This document shows positions 1 through 7,259 of a stretch of DNA of 39,968 nt, one piece after another. The notes below the pieces were generated by a model that saw nothing but the letters and a program-made list of their open reading frames with translations, was not told where the DNA came from and ran no database searches. A program made the position numbers and the translations under genes. The DNA lies in IMG/VR virus record IMGVR_UViG_3300022665_000771, positions 1 to 39,968 of that record. One strand, written 5' to 3'. Origin of the DNA: a virus. How positions within the stretch are numbered: the stretch's first letter is position 1; each line of letters opens with the position of its first letter.

Positions 1-7
1 ATCCGGT

Positions 8-346
8 ATGTATAGAACACTCCTATTACTACTTACACTTGTTCTTGTTGGCTGTGCTATCTCTCCCTACATCAGTTGCGACGATTACATAGACGGATGC
101 TACGCCGGTATGACTGCAGAGTTGGAAGACCCGATCTACTTTCGACCGGGGGAGGGATTTTCCTGGGGGCTAGACGCCACTACGACTACCAGCACAAGCA
201 CTACGACCACGCTGAAGAAATGTAAGAAAAGGGGTTGCAGTTCTAGTGAGCGATCTGTAAGGTTGAAACATGAAAAGAATGAACTTTCCGGGCCGACGAG
301 ATCAACGCCGAGAAGAGGCCGAGACCAGAAACATCGACTACGCTAA
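8..346 (+). CDS. Small predicted lipoprotein with Thr-rich linker
   Basis: The 112-residue product starts with a hydrophobic stretch (residues 4-15) ending in an LVGC lipobox with Cys16, so it should be exported and lipid-anchored. Four more cysteines follow by residue 80, and a run of Thr/Ser (about residues 58-68) forms a flexible linker before a basic, low-complexity tail. The stop overlaps the next ATG by one base (TAATG). The tail is doubtful: an alternative 27-codon ORF (270-353) with an AAGG Shine-Dalgarno overlaps it in another frame. The upstream region is cut by the window edge, so the start is the first ATG available. Function unknown; a surface or superinfection-exclusion lipoprotein is only a guess. 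Confidence 0.55.
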   Translation: MYRTLLLLLTLVLVGCAISPYISCDDYIDGCYAGMTAELEDPIYFRPGEGFSWGLDATTTTSTSTTTTLKKCKKRGCSSSERSVRLKHEKNELSGPTRSTPRRGRDQKHRLR

Positions 347-606
347 TGCCTAAGTTTCCAGATAAATTGTACGTGCCGCAGGACTACGACCACTATGCCA
401 GGGTTGATTGGGGAGAGTTGTCGTTTAGTGATGAGGCGTATGTAAACAACAATTATGTACCCGGTCGGCGCTTCGCCTACACGATTAGCTCCTCACCAGA
501 AGCACAGGGATGGGAAAACGACGCAGGTTGTGACAACTATGGCCTACCCAAGGAATTGGCTGAAGAAATTGTTAGGCGATATAACGCCTTCGAGGAGAAA
601 AAATGA
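346..606 (+). CDS. Hypothetical protein, 86 aa
   Basis: An acidic soluble protein of 86 residues, rich in Tyr and Asp, with no membrane segment and no motif I recognise. Its ATG overlaps the preceding stop (TAATG) and its stop overlaps the next start (ATGA), so it is locked into the operon by translational coupling. No good Shine-Dalgarno lies upstream, which fits re-initiation. Function unknown. Confidence 0.6.
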   Translation: MPKFPDKLYVPQDYDHYARVDWGELSFSDEAYVNNNYVPGRRFAYTISSSPEAQGWENDAGCDNYGLPKELAEEIVRRYNAFEEKK

Positions 607-1793
607 TCTGCTTCTACAACAATTCTGTCATCGACCCCGCGGTCATTCATACGATGGGTGTGTGCGTCAAAGAGACCGACAGCCCGATCGGCTATTTCGG
701 CACCGGACTCAAATTCGCTCTAGCGACGTTGCTACGAAACAATTTCGAGGTTGCGCTAATTCGCGACGGTTCGCGCTCGACTTTCAAGACCCGGACCACC
801 GAGATCCGGGGGCAGGGGTTTAACGTTGTCCACTGGGGCAACACGCGTCTCGGCTTCACGACTGATCTGGGACGTAACTGGGAGCCGTGGCAAGCGTTCC
901 GCGAGCTGGCCAGCAACGCGATCGACGAGGGCGGCGACTTCGCGATTGATGGCTGCGCCCCCGCGGGCGCCGGCACGATCTTCATAGTTACAGGGGAGGG
1001 TGTCGAAGAGTTACAGGAACAAGTCGCGGGCGTGTTTCTGGAGCGTGATCGCGAGCCGCTTTACCGAACGCCGGACCTAGAGGTATACGCTGGCGACAGC
1101 AAGTGCATCTACTACCGCGGCGTGCGCGCGTACGATCTGAAGCACAGCAGCGCGTTCACATACAACATCCTTGGTACGTGTGCTCTGACGGAAGACCGCA
1201 CACTGAAATATGACCACCAAGTGCGCTATGCCATTGAAGAAATGTTCTTGGACTGCGACAGCAAGGAAATCGTGAAAGCGGTCGTGTGCCCGGAGAGCAG
1301 TAACGCGTTCGAAGGTACAATCGGCTTCACCTGGAGCAGCAAGGACGCGATCAGTGATACTTTTCGCGATGCAGTCGCTCGGTATCGTGGTCGTGATAAT
1401 TTCAACCAAGCCGCGTTCAGTGTGGTCTACCAAGAAGTCGAAGCACCGGAGGATCACAGTCCGATCAAGCTATCTGACAACGAGAAGGAAAAGATCGAAC
1501 ACGCAATCGTGATGGTCGGCATTGCCGGCTACGAAATAGATCCGGAGAACGTGGTCATTGTCGAACGTGTGCGCGGCGCATATGACTGCGATTTCGACAG
1601 TGATCAGATCCTGTTTCCTCGGAAACTTCTATCCAAAAGTCTATTCACTATCGCGGGCATACTGCTAACGGCCCATCTCGATGAGAAGGAAGACATCACA
1701 ACATACAACGGCAATTTTGAAGAAACGATTTTCAACATTCTGTTCGGCCTAGCCGAACGCGTGCGCGTGTACGATGCGAAGGGGTCGGCATGA
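603..1793 (+). CDS. Putative GHKL-type ATPase with permuted motif order
   Basis: This 396-residue soluble protein carries pieces that look like the Bergerat (GHKL) ATP-binding fold of Hsp90, MutL and gyrase B. Residues 30-42 (GYFGTGLKFALAT) resemble the G2 box and lid helix (FGxGxxxA). Residues 100-109 (RELASNAIDE) resemble the N-box helix with the Mg-binding Asn, and residues 124-134 (GTIFIVTGEGV) could be the strand and glycines of the G1 box. In ordinary GHKL proteins the order is N, G1, G2; here G2 comes first, so the fold may be circularly permuted. A conserved-looking LTEDRT stretch sits near residue 195. The gene overlaps both neighbours by 4 bases. The product could act on DNA or as a chaperone, but the substrate is unknown. 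The family call is motif inference only. Confidence 0.7.
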   Translation: MICFYNNSVIDPAVIHTMGVCVKETDSPIGYFGTGLKFALATLLRNNFEVALIRDGSRSTFKTRTTEIRGQGFNVVHWGNTRLGFTTDLGRNWEPWQAFRELASNAIDEGGDFAIDGCAPAGAGTIFIVTGEGVEELQEQVAGVFLERDREPLYRTPDLEVYAGDSKCIYYRGVRAYDLKHSSAFTYNILGTCALTEDRTLKYDHQVRYAIEEMFLDCDSKEIVKAVVCPESSNAFEGTIGFTWSSKDAISDTFRDAVARYRGRDNFNQAAFSVVYQEVEAPEDHSPIKLSDNEKEKIEHAIVMVGIAGYEIDPENVVIVERVRGAYDCDFDSDQILFPRKLLSKSLFTIAGILLTAHLDEKEDITTYNGNFEETIFNILFGLAERVRVYDAKGSA

Positions 1794-2101
1794 CAACGAT
1801 TGAGGATTTACAAAGGATGCGTGAACTGCTGGCGCGGCCCAATGGTTGGACTCAAGGATTTGCCGCGAGAAGTGCTACGGGTGAGCCAATCCACTTCGCA
1901 AGCTCAAATGCGGTCTGTTACTGCCTAGTCGGTGCTTCGTGGGTAGTCAACGGGTGCAGGTCAGGCGTTCACAGGGGCCGAACAGCGCTTCAATATTTCT
2001 TGGGGGTTCGCGATATAATTGACTGGAATGATGAACACGGTCGGACGCAAGCCGAAGTGTTGGCCGCGATCGATGGGACGATTGAAGGATTGGGCGGATG
2101 A
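1790..2101 (+). CDS. DUF6197-like phage protein, copy 1
   Basis: A 103-residue soluble protein with the pattern of a small phage/actinobacterial family: a central Cys-rich strand (VCYCLVGA, about residues 42-49) and a C-terminal signature IxWNDxxGRTQxEVLAAIDGTIEGL. The family name (DUF6197) is from memory and its function is unknown. A clear paralogue lies at 10717-11022. The ATG overlaps the preceding stop (ATGA), and the stop overlaps the next start in the same way. Its first ten codons are the reference for the deletion seen in the second copy. Confidence 0.75.
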   Translation: MTTIEDLQRMRELLARPNGWTQGFAARSATGEPIHFASSNAVCYCLVGASWVVNGCRSGVHRGRTALQYFLGVRDIIDWNDEHGRTQAEVLAAIDGTIEGLGG

Positions 2102-2316
2102 AGACAACAGAACTGACATTCGAATTCAAGGTTTCCGATTGGGCGAATTGGATCGCGCGGGATATCGACGGAACTATTTGGGAATATGAGGTCGAGCCAA
2201 CAAGAAGGGACTGTTGTTGGGCCGTTGATTCCGGACAATTCAATATGATCGGAGCAGCAACAAGGTGTAGTGGTGAGTCCTGGCGCGACTCGCTCTACGA
2301 ACTGGAGGCAGTATGA
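2098..2316 (+). CDS. Hypothetical phage protein, 72 aa
   Basis: A 72-residue soluble protein with a DWxxWIAxDxDGxxWxYExxP pattern, which I have seen in short phage proteins of unknown function. It has two adjacent cysteines at residues 39-40. Both ends overlap the neighbouring genes by 4 bases, so it is expressed as part of the operon. No function can be given. Confidence 0.65.
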   Translation: MKTTELTFEFKVSDWANWIARDIDGTIWEYEVEPTRRDCCWAVDSGQFNMIGAATRCSGESWRDSLYELEAV

Positions 2317-3068
2317 CAAATGCGAAGTGGATAACGAAGCTGGTTCAAATGGGCACGGCCTATGCGAACTCGGAAATTAACGTCGAACGGTTGGCGGAGA
2401 TCGCGCTTGGGATGTATCCGGCGGCGTGCGCGCATCGGGCGGCCACTTCGGTCGTACACCTCAAAGGGGTATGTGGTGTTTGCACCGCGGCCGACGACTT
2501 CGAAGCGATTCTGCGGAAACAGGTAAATAATCCGGCTAGTGAGGGCCGGTTAGACAGATGCCCGCCTTGGTCGGACATCCAAGCGCTGGAGGAAGATCTG
2601 TCCGCAGCTAGGAAAGATCGCGATAAGGCGGAGTCGGCGAACCGAAGTCTGACCAGGCGCGTAAAAGATCTTCAAGACGAGCGTGACTTTATGGTCCGCA
2701 CAATCGGCAGGAACCGGGAGTGCATCAAAAACCGGCAAAAGGAATTAGACGCGGACAAAGTTACAATCTCCAGGCTTGAGAGCGACGCGCAGCGTGAGGC
2801 ATACCAAGAGCAAGCTGCCAACTATACTGATGGCCACCCTAAGCACAGAATGCAGTGGCCGTATCGTGGTCCCAGGGTTGGGGGACTTGGTGTTGGGGCC
2901 AGGTCCCAAAAGAAGGGCGAGTTCTTGTGGCCCTGTCCGAACTACTTGCAGCAGTGTGAGTCGGCAATGGCTTCAGCTGCGGCGTTCATCGACGAGCACT
3001 ACACGCAATGCTGGCCGGGCTATGAACACTGCAACTGCTGCTGTCCATGCCACAAGGATTCACGATGA
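2313..3068 (+). CDS. Coiled-coil protein with Cys-rich C terminus
   Basis: The 251-residue product has three parts. An N-terminal region (1-80) carries scattered cysteines. A long charged helix (about 88-165, rich in Asp, Arg, Lys and Glu) should form a coiled coil. The C-terminal segment ends in a dense cysteine cluster (HCNCCCPCH, last 15 residues) that could bind metal. The start overlaps the previous stop (ATGA), and the stop overlaps the metallophosphoesterase start. Similar N-terminal and coiled-coil layouts occur in other phage early-region proteins, but I do not recognise a named family. Confidence 0.6.
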   Translation: MTNAKWITKLVQMGTAYANSEINVERLAEIALGMYPAACAHRAATSVVHLKGVCGVCTAADDFEAILRKQVNNPASEGRLDRCPPWSDIQALEEDLSAARKDRDKAESANRSLTRRVKDLQDERDFMVRTIGRNRECIKNRQKELDADKVTISRLESDAQREAYQEQAANYTDGHPKHRMQWPYRGPRVGGLGVGARSQKKGEFLWPCPNYLQQCESAMASAAAFIDEHYTQCWPGYEHCNCCCPCHKDSR

Positions 3069-4045
3069 AACACCTACTCGCAGGCATCATGACTCTCTTG
3101 CTCTCAGCCGTGGTAGCCAGAGCAGACGGCGCGCAACGCTGCGCCGACCCGAATGGGGACGGACAGACCACCGCGACCGACGCCTTGCTCGTATTGCAGC
3201 AGGCCGTTGGCAGCAGGGAATGTGGACAGCTGCGCTTCGTTGTCATACCGGACACCCAGCATGCCGTGGAACTCGAGAACGGACAACTCGAGTCTCAGAT
3301 TGACTGGTTGCTCATGGAACAGCCTACCTTTGTTGCCCAGGTCGGAGACATCGTGCAGCTCGGAGATAATGTTCGGCAGTGGCAATATGCCTCGCAGCAC
3401 TTCGGGCGCCTCGATGGCATCGTTCCATATGGCCTAGCAGTTGGGAACCATGATCAGGACCCAGTCGAGGATCCTTCCCCTGGAAGTACCGACCGCTACC
3501 TGGAATACTTTGGCCCGGATCGGTTCGCTGGACGGCCCGAGTACGTCAGTTTCTTTGATGGTGGCGACTCTCATGCCTCAATAGTTGCCGATGGCCAACT
3601 GCTGCTCGTATTCATTGAATTTGGCGCTGCCGGCACCTCGGATGTCCTTACGTGGGCACACGCTCTGATTGCATCACACCCAGAGGCTGTGGTGGCGGTC
3701 GTATCGCACCACATCACCAATCCCGAGGGCACCTCGCTCTCGATTGATGGGCAAGCAATCTTCGCCGCGCTCGGCGATCTGGACAACCTTGCGTTCGTGT
3801 TCGGTGGCCATGTTCACACTGGCCAGCTGATCCCGCCGTTCGCTGGATGTATCGAGCATCGCCGTAAGATAGGTAATTTGTGGATAATAGTTCATAATTG
3901 TCAGAGCGATGGGGCTGGTGGCTCAGGCTGGTTGCGAGACTACCGGCTCGATACTGTGGCGCGCACACTTACGGCCGAAACTTACTCACCGTGGCTCGAT
4001 CAATCGGACACAGATAGCGAATCGGAGTTTACCATTGAATACTGA
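3065..4045 (+). CDS. Secreted metallophosphoesterase with dockerin-like EF-hand
   Basis: Start is the ATG at 3065 (ATGA overlap, AAGGA nearby) rather than the ATG 18 bases upstream, because it begins directly with a signal peptide (residues 1-20, cut near ARA-DG). Next comes one dockerin/EF-hand loop, DPNGDGQTTATD (28-39), followed by the LLVLQQAVG helix. The rest is a calcineurin-like phosphoesterase: PDTQ (62-65), GDI (94-96), GNHD (127-130), SHH (214-216) and GGHVHTG (247-253) supply the expected metal ligands. The final residues are acidic. The enzyme probably hydrolyses a phosphoester outside the cytoplasm; the substrate is unknown. It is unusual cargo for a phage and matches no virion role. 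A second protein with the same EF-hand module lies at 9706-10125. Confidence 0.88.
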   Translation: MKHLLAGIMTLLLSAVVARADGAQRCADPNGDGQTTATDALLVLQQAVGSRECGQLRFVVIPDTQHAVELENGQLESQIDWLLMEQPTFVAQVGDIVQLGDNVRQWQYASQHFGRLDGIVPYGLAVGNHDQDPVEDPSPGSTDRYLEYFGPDRFAGRPEYVSFFDGGDSHASIVADGQLLLVFIEFGAAGTSDVLTWAHALIASHPEAVVAVVSHHITNPEGTSLSIDGQAIFAALGDLDNLAFVFGGHVHTGQLIPPFAGCIEHRRKIGNLWIIVHNCQSDGAGGSGWLRDYRLDTVARTLTAETYSPWLDQSDTDSESEFTIEY

Positions 4046-4457
4046 CGGACATAACATCATTCTCGAGGATCCTGCCATCGTCCTCGATCATTGGGACAAT
4101 CTCGGGCCACAAGAGCGGGCGATCTCTGTTCGCATGATCGTGATGGGGGAGAAGTATTGCAGGTGTGAGATCTCCCGGCCGCGAAGAGAGCGAAACGGGA
4201 AGTGCAATCATTGTGGGGGAATGATACCTATTATCGCATTGACAAGGAATTCCGGAGCGGAAGGGATGATGGCGCTGCTGCAGCGAGTGCGGAAAGATGG
4301 ATGGGGGTGGGCTCTCTATGATCATGACCATCAACCTGCATGCTATCTTCACCGAACATTGGGACAGCGAACACCGGAACAGTTTAACAGTAGTGCTGAC
4401 ACGATCAAAGAAGCCGTCGAGCTAGCGTGCTTGCGGATGCGGGCGGGGGCGAGATGA
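4035..4457 (+). CDS. Hypothetical zinc-ribbon-like protein, TTG start
   Basis: The best start is TTG at 4035, inside the end of the phosphoesterase gene: a GGAG sequence sits 7 bases upstream and no ATG is well placed. The 140-residue product has a CxC...CNHC arrangement (about residues 39-59) that could hold a zinc ion, followed by a stretch resembling a small phage fold (GWGWALYDHDHQPACYLHRT). The stop overlaps the next ATG. No function recognised. Confidence 0.55.
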   Translation: MNTDGHNIILEDPAIVLDHWDNLGPQERAISVRMIVMGEKYCRCEISRPRRERNGKCNHCGGMIPIIALTRNSGAEGMMALLQRVRKDGWGWALYDHDHQPACYLHRTLGQRTPEQFNSSADTIKEAVELACLRMRAGAR

Positions 4458-4783
4458 CCGACAAAGATCAAATAAAGGAGATGCGCGACATCCTCGACAG
4501 CCAAGGGCACACAGCGTTGGAGCTTCACCGAAAAGACACCGGCCACAACTGCTACGGCGCACATTGGTGCTCGGACTGGGATGACATGTTCATCTGCGAG
4601 CAGTGTGTTGAGTGGCAATGCTGCAGTTGTCAGGCGCATGAGCTGCATACGATGCGGGAGTTACTGGTGGAGTGCGAAGGCCAACTTCGGTGCGACTATG
4701 GGTGGAGCTTAGTGAAAGATAAAGAAAACTGTCGATGCAGCGGCTGTGAGCTTTACCAGCGAATAAGGAAAATCAATGAATAG
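4454..4783 (+). CDS. Hypothetical Cys-rich protein, 109 aa
   Basis: Start chosen at the ATG overlapping the preceding stop (ATGA) instead of the longer in-frame form at 4427. The 109-residue product holds eleven cysteines, with a central cluster CEQCxxxxCCSC (about residues 48-59) and a CRCSGC near the C terminus, suggesting one or two metal-binding knots. It lies in the operon between another Cys-rich protein and a secreted protein. Function unknown. Confidence 0.6.
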   Translation: MTDKDQIKEMRDILDSQGHTALELHRKDTGHNCYGAHWCSDWDDMFICEQCVEWQCCSCQAHELHTMRELLVECEGQLRCDYGWSLVKDKENCRCSGCELYQRIRKINE

Positions 4784-5045
4784 AACATTACAAGTATTTT
4801 TACTGTGGACACTGCTAGGGATTCCTAACACCGCGGTCGCGCATGATCGCTATGGAACAACGCCGGATAGAATCCGGGCGTATGACGCGTGCGCCGTAAA
4901 GTGTCTCACCTTGGCCGATAGGAGGCTACACGGCTCGCTTCACGGTATGGGCCTTCGTTTCGAAGCCGTGCTTCTAAATCTGGAGCGGGAGGCGGTGTGC
5001 TTACGTATCTGTGCGCAAGAACAGTTCTCCTGCGACAGGCCATAA
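4776..5045 (+). CDS. Small secreted protein, four to six cysteines
   Basis: An 89-residue product with a clear Sec signal peptide: basic MNR, hydrophobic residues 5-17, and cleavage after AVA (about residue 22). The mature part is about 67 residues with a CxxxC...CxxxC layout (residues 39-43 and 75-79) plus one more Cys, which suggests a disulfide-tied helical hairpin in the periplasm. Shine-Dalgarno AGGA lies 7 bases before the ATG. The gene overlaps the previous one by 8 bases. Function unknown. Confidence 0.6.
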   Translation: MNRTLQVFLLWTLLGIPNTAVAHDRYGTTPDRIRAYDACAVKCLTLADRRLHGSLHGMGLRFEAVLLNLEREAVCLRICAQEQFSCDRP

Positions 5046-5046
5046 G

Positions 5047-5436
5047 ATGAAGTACCCAACTAAGAACCGGCGGAGAATACGTCGAGCAGTTGAGCGTGTG
5101 CTCCGGCGCAACACGGGGCGGGGGCATTATGTCCAGGGAGACGAGGCGGCGGACTCATTCATTGGACCTGGAAGCACGCTCTACTTCCTCCCGACACCCA
5201 CTATAAAGCAACAGGACGAGGCCTCAGCATTGTGCTACGCACACATGGACGATCCAGAATCGATGGCCATTATGTATGACGACATGATTGCCCTCATTGT
5301 GCCTCGCGATAATGCTCTCGAGCTAGTGCTCGAAGAACTTTCGCGGACAGGCACGGTGGATGAATGTCAATGTCGGCGCGTGAAGGGTTCAGAGTGGCGG
5401 TGCTGGCATGAGCGGGCGAGGGAGTTATTGAAATGA
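5047..5436 (+). CDS. Hypothetical protein, 129 aa
   Basis: Start at the ATG one base after the preceding stop, with AGG upstream; a longer in-frame GTG at 5011 would overlap the secreted protein more deeply. The N terminus is strongly basic (KNRRRIRRAVERVLRR), the middle carries a run of Asp and Met residues, and the C-terminal third has a CxC pair. It may bind nucleic acid through the basic helix, but that is inference. The stop overlaps the next ATG. Confidence 0.55.
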   Translation: MKYPTKNRRRIRRAVERVLRRNTGRGHYVQGDEAADSFIGPGSTLYFLPTPTIKQQDEASALCYAHMDDPESMAIMYDDMIALIVPRDNALELVLEELSRTGTVDECQCRRVKGSEWRCWHERARELLK

Positions 5437-5687
5437 AAAACGTCACATTAACACAGATAGTTCCACACAAGTGTGAACACGGAGAAATCCCGGACGAAGC
5501 ACGCGAAGGATTGCTGGAATGCTTCGGCGGTGGAAACGACTCTTACGTGCCGTGGGACCTTATGGATGACCCGGAAGTCAACACTCTTGGTTGGTTCAGC
5601 AACGAAGACGCGGAAAAGGTCAACGAGTATCTGCGCGCGTGTGGAGTCGATGAGAAGCTGCCGATACTCATCAATATATCGTGGTAG
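5433..5687 (+). CDS. Hypothetical acidic protein, 84 aa
   Basis: An acidic 84-residue soluble protein with two or three cysteines and a WDLMDDPEVNTLGWFSNEDAEKVNEYL core. It overlaps the upstream gene by 4 bases (ATGA) and is followed by a 10-base gap containing GAGGAAA, the Shine-Dalgarno for the next gene. No family recognised. Confidence 0.6.
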   Translation: MKNVTLTQIVPHKCEHGEIPDEAREGLLECFGGGNDSYVPWDLMDDPEVNTLGWFSNEDAEKVNEYLRACGVDEKLPILINISW

Positions 5688-5697
5688 AGGAAACTAA

Positions 5698-6090
5698 ATG
5701 AACAACGTTGAAACAAAAGAACTGCGCGACAAGATGCGCTCCATGTCGGACGCACTCGCGAACAACGCGGTTCGTATCATGGAACTTGAAGCATGCGTCC
5801 GCAGCCTTGAGTGTGACACCCGGATACTCCGGCGCAATCTTACGCACGCCGAAGGTCTACTTACCCAAGAACGCGAAGGGCAAAAAGGTCCAATGATTTC
5901 ATTTATAAGGTTCCTCGAATCTATCCTCGGAGCGCTTGCCGGCAAAGAGGGCTTAGACCGCGAAGGTCTGTGCAGGCTACAGGGCCTACTAAAGTCACTA
6001 CTTGGTTCGATGCAGGGGCTCGACGACTCAACCAACTTACATCAGCTCAGGAAGAACGAGCGGCGCCTAAAATCGGAGAATAAGAAATGA
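5698..6090 (+). CDS. Coiled-coil protein, 130 aa
   Basis: A 130-residue, mostly helical protein. Residues 1-60 have heptad-like spacing of Leu, Met and Ile with charged residues between them (coiled coil), and residues 66-100 are more hydrophobic and Gly/Leu-rich. The C terminus is basic. Start at ATG with GAGGAAA 6 bases upstream. It is one of several coiled-coil proteins in this operon (see 6313 and 11810). Function unknown. Confidence 0.6.
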   Translation: MNNVETKELRDKMRSMSDALANNAVRIMELEACVRSLECDTRILRRNLTHAEGLLTQEREGQKGPMISFIRFLESILGALAGKEGLDREGLCRLQGLLKSLLGSMQGLDDSTNLHQLRKNERRLKSENKK

Positions 6091-6113
6091 CACCTGAGAA
6101 CATATCATGGTAA
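6087..6113 (+). CDS. Eight-codon bridging mini-ORF
   Basis: ATG at 6087 overlaps the upstream stop (ATGA), and the ORF ends with TGG TAA so that its last codons overlap the next gene's ATG at 6107. It would encode MTPENISW. The next gene has only a weak Shine-Dalgarno, so this mini-ORF may carry terminating ribosomes across the 16-base gap. It is too short to judge as a gene from sequence alone. Confidence 0.3.
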   Translation: MTPENISW

Positions 6114-6316
6114 CAGCACAGCAACCAACCATCGACTGCCCTAAGTGTGGTAACACATGTGGTCCAGACAACGCGTACGCTTGGAGCGGACCTAAGCATC
6201 AACACATATACATGGTTTTCCCGTGGGGCGCTCGCACCGACGATTGGTTGGCTTGGACCTGCGAGGTCTGCAGCTGCGAAACTACGACGCCGTGTGAGGA
6301 CGCAAAAGAAACATGA
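6107..6316 (+). CDS. Small zinc-ribbon-like protein, 69 aa
   Basis: A 69-residue protein with CPKCGNTC (residues 11-18) and a second CEVCSC (about 52-57), the spacing of a zinc ribbon, separated by aromatic residues (HIYMVFPWGARTDDWLAW). Start at ATG 6107 with weak Shine-Dalgarno; translation is probably coupled through the eight-codon ORF upstream. The stop overlaps the next ATG. Function unknown. Confidence 0.6.
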   Translation: MVTAQQPTIDCPKCGNTCGPDNAYAWSGPKHQHIYMVFPWGARTDDWLAWTCEVCSCETTTPCEDAKET

Positions 6317-6567
6317 ACAAGAACGGAATAGCGATCGAACTTCCAGTGCCATCGGCTGCGAAAGACCGGGAGGTCATTTCTGCCCAGGCTGCGAGGATTC
6401 ACAGTTTGCGGCGAAACTTAATGACTGCGAGCGATGAGCAACTCGCCTTGATCGAAGAGAATGGTAAACTTCGATGTCGGCTCCGAGATCAGGAGAAGGC
6501 GCTCGCTCGAGTGCAGGCGGACATCGATCGGCTGGATCAGGAGATACGGGAAGGGGTGATGGGATGA
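6313..6567 (+). CDS. Short coiled-coil protein, 84 aa
   Basis: An 84-residue protein that is almost wholly helical and charged from residue 24 to 79, with Leu/Ile spacing typical of a coiled coil. It overlaps both neighbours by 4 bases. It resembles small phage spanin-like or scaffolding helices only in general composition, and it has no signal peptide. Function unknown. Confidence 0.55.
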   Translation: MNKNGIAIELPVPSAAKDREVISAQAARIHSLRRNLMTASDEQLALIEENGKLRCRLRDQEKALARVQADIDRLDQEIREGVMG

Positions 6568-6773
6568 GGGAGCCTACACAGATCAAGGGGCGGCTAGACG
6601 ACACCTTCAAGCGGGGCAAGACGAGCGGACGAGCCAGCGGGTTTACTGAAGGCATACAATATCTATCAAGCAGGACGCAAGAGAGCTACAACCAAGGCTT
6701 CACCTTCGGTCTGTTGGCCGGCGCCGCTGCCACGAGCATTTTCTTTGTTTTCACCTGGGTGGTGTTGGGATGA
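6564..6773 (+). CDS. Single-pass membrane protein, 69 aa
   Basis: Start at the ATG overlapping the previous stop. The 69-residue product has a polar, basic N-terminal half and one hydrophobic helix at the extreme C terminus (about residues 48-68, FGLLAGAAATSIFFVFTWVVLG), so it should be tail-anchored in the inner membrane. Its stop overlaps the start of a 16-codon ORF. A holin role cannot be excluded, but nothing specific supports it. Confidence 0.6.
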   Translation: MREPTQIKGRLDDTFKRGKTSGRASGFTEGIQYLSSRTQESYNQGFTFGLLAGAAATSIFFVFTWVVLG

Positions 6774-6820
6774 GTACGGCATACAATGAGTGGAATGACC
6801 ATCACTTTAGGAGAACATAA
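6770..6820 (+). CDS. Sixteen-codon bridging mini-ORF
   Basis: ATG at 6770 overlaps the upstream stop (ATGA), and its TAA overlaps the downstream ATG (TAATG), so it exactly fills the gap between two genes. It would encode MSTAYNEWNDHHFRRT. An AGGAGA inside it serves as Shine-Dalgarno for the next gene. It may be a coupling device rather than a functional peptide. Confidence 0.35.
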   Translation: MSTAYNEWNDHHFRRT

Positions 6821-7257
6821 TGAACACACTAATCAGTAATCTTGGAATTTTACTACTCCTCCTTTCCTTCGCCGGAGGGATATTTTGGTGGGTTGGCTGG
6901 CAAATGACGCGGCCGGAGGCTCGAAAACAGCGTGCCCAGTTGTTGGCTGATGTTGCAGAGCTAAAAGAACAGGCTAAGACCAGCAGAGCTGCAGTGTGGG
7001 ACTTGGAAATTGAGTGCTGGACACGATTCCAGTATAAAGACAGCGCTATGAGCCATTTCGAGATACAGATGAAAGTACCGGAGACCGACTATTGGCGCTC
7101 GAAATGGCAGAAACGACCGGGTGCGGAAATCTACCCGACCAGGGAAAGCGCCGAGAAGGCACTACAAGAAATCTACCCTAATGTTGCAGCCTACGTAAAT
7201 CGTGCATGTCCATGGGACGGACCGTTGAAGATGCGGGTGCGTGGAGTACCGAAATAG
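6820..7257 (+). CDS. Membrane-anchored protein, 145 aa
   Basis: The N-terminal hydrophobic helix (residues 5-26) anchors the protein. A short helical stalk (residues 32-58) is followed by an aromatic-rich globular part containing two cysteines. The start is supported by AGGAGA 6 bases upstream and a one-base overlap with the mini-ORF. The C-terminal half faces the periplasm or cytoplasm depending on insertion. No family recognised. Confidence 0.6.
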   Translation: MNTLISNLGILLLLLSFAGGIFWWVGWQMTRPEARKQRAQLLADVAELKEQAKTSRAAVWDLEIECWTRFQYKDSAMSHFEIQMKVPETDYWRSKWQKRPGAEIYPTRESAEKALQEIYPNVAAYVNRACPWDGPLKMRVRGVPK

Positions 7258-7259
7258 AC

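Noticed and set aside
2776-3303. 175-codon plus-strand ORF across the coiled-coil and phosphoesterase genes
   Set aside because: It overlaps two supported genes in another frame and is Arg/Ser/Thr low-complexity.
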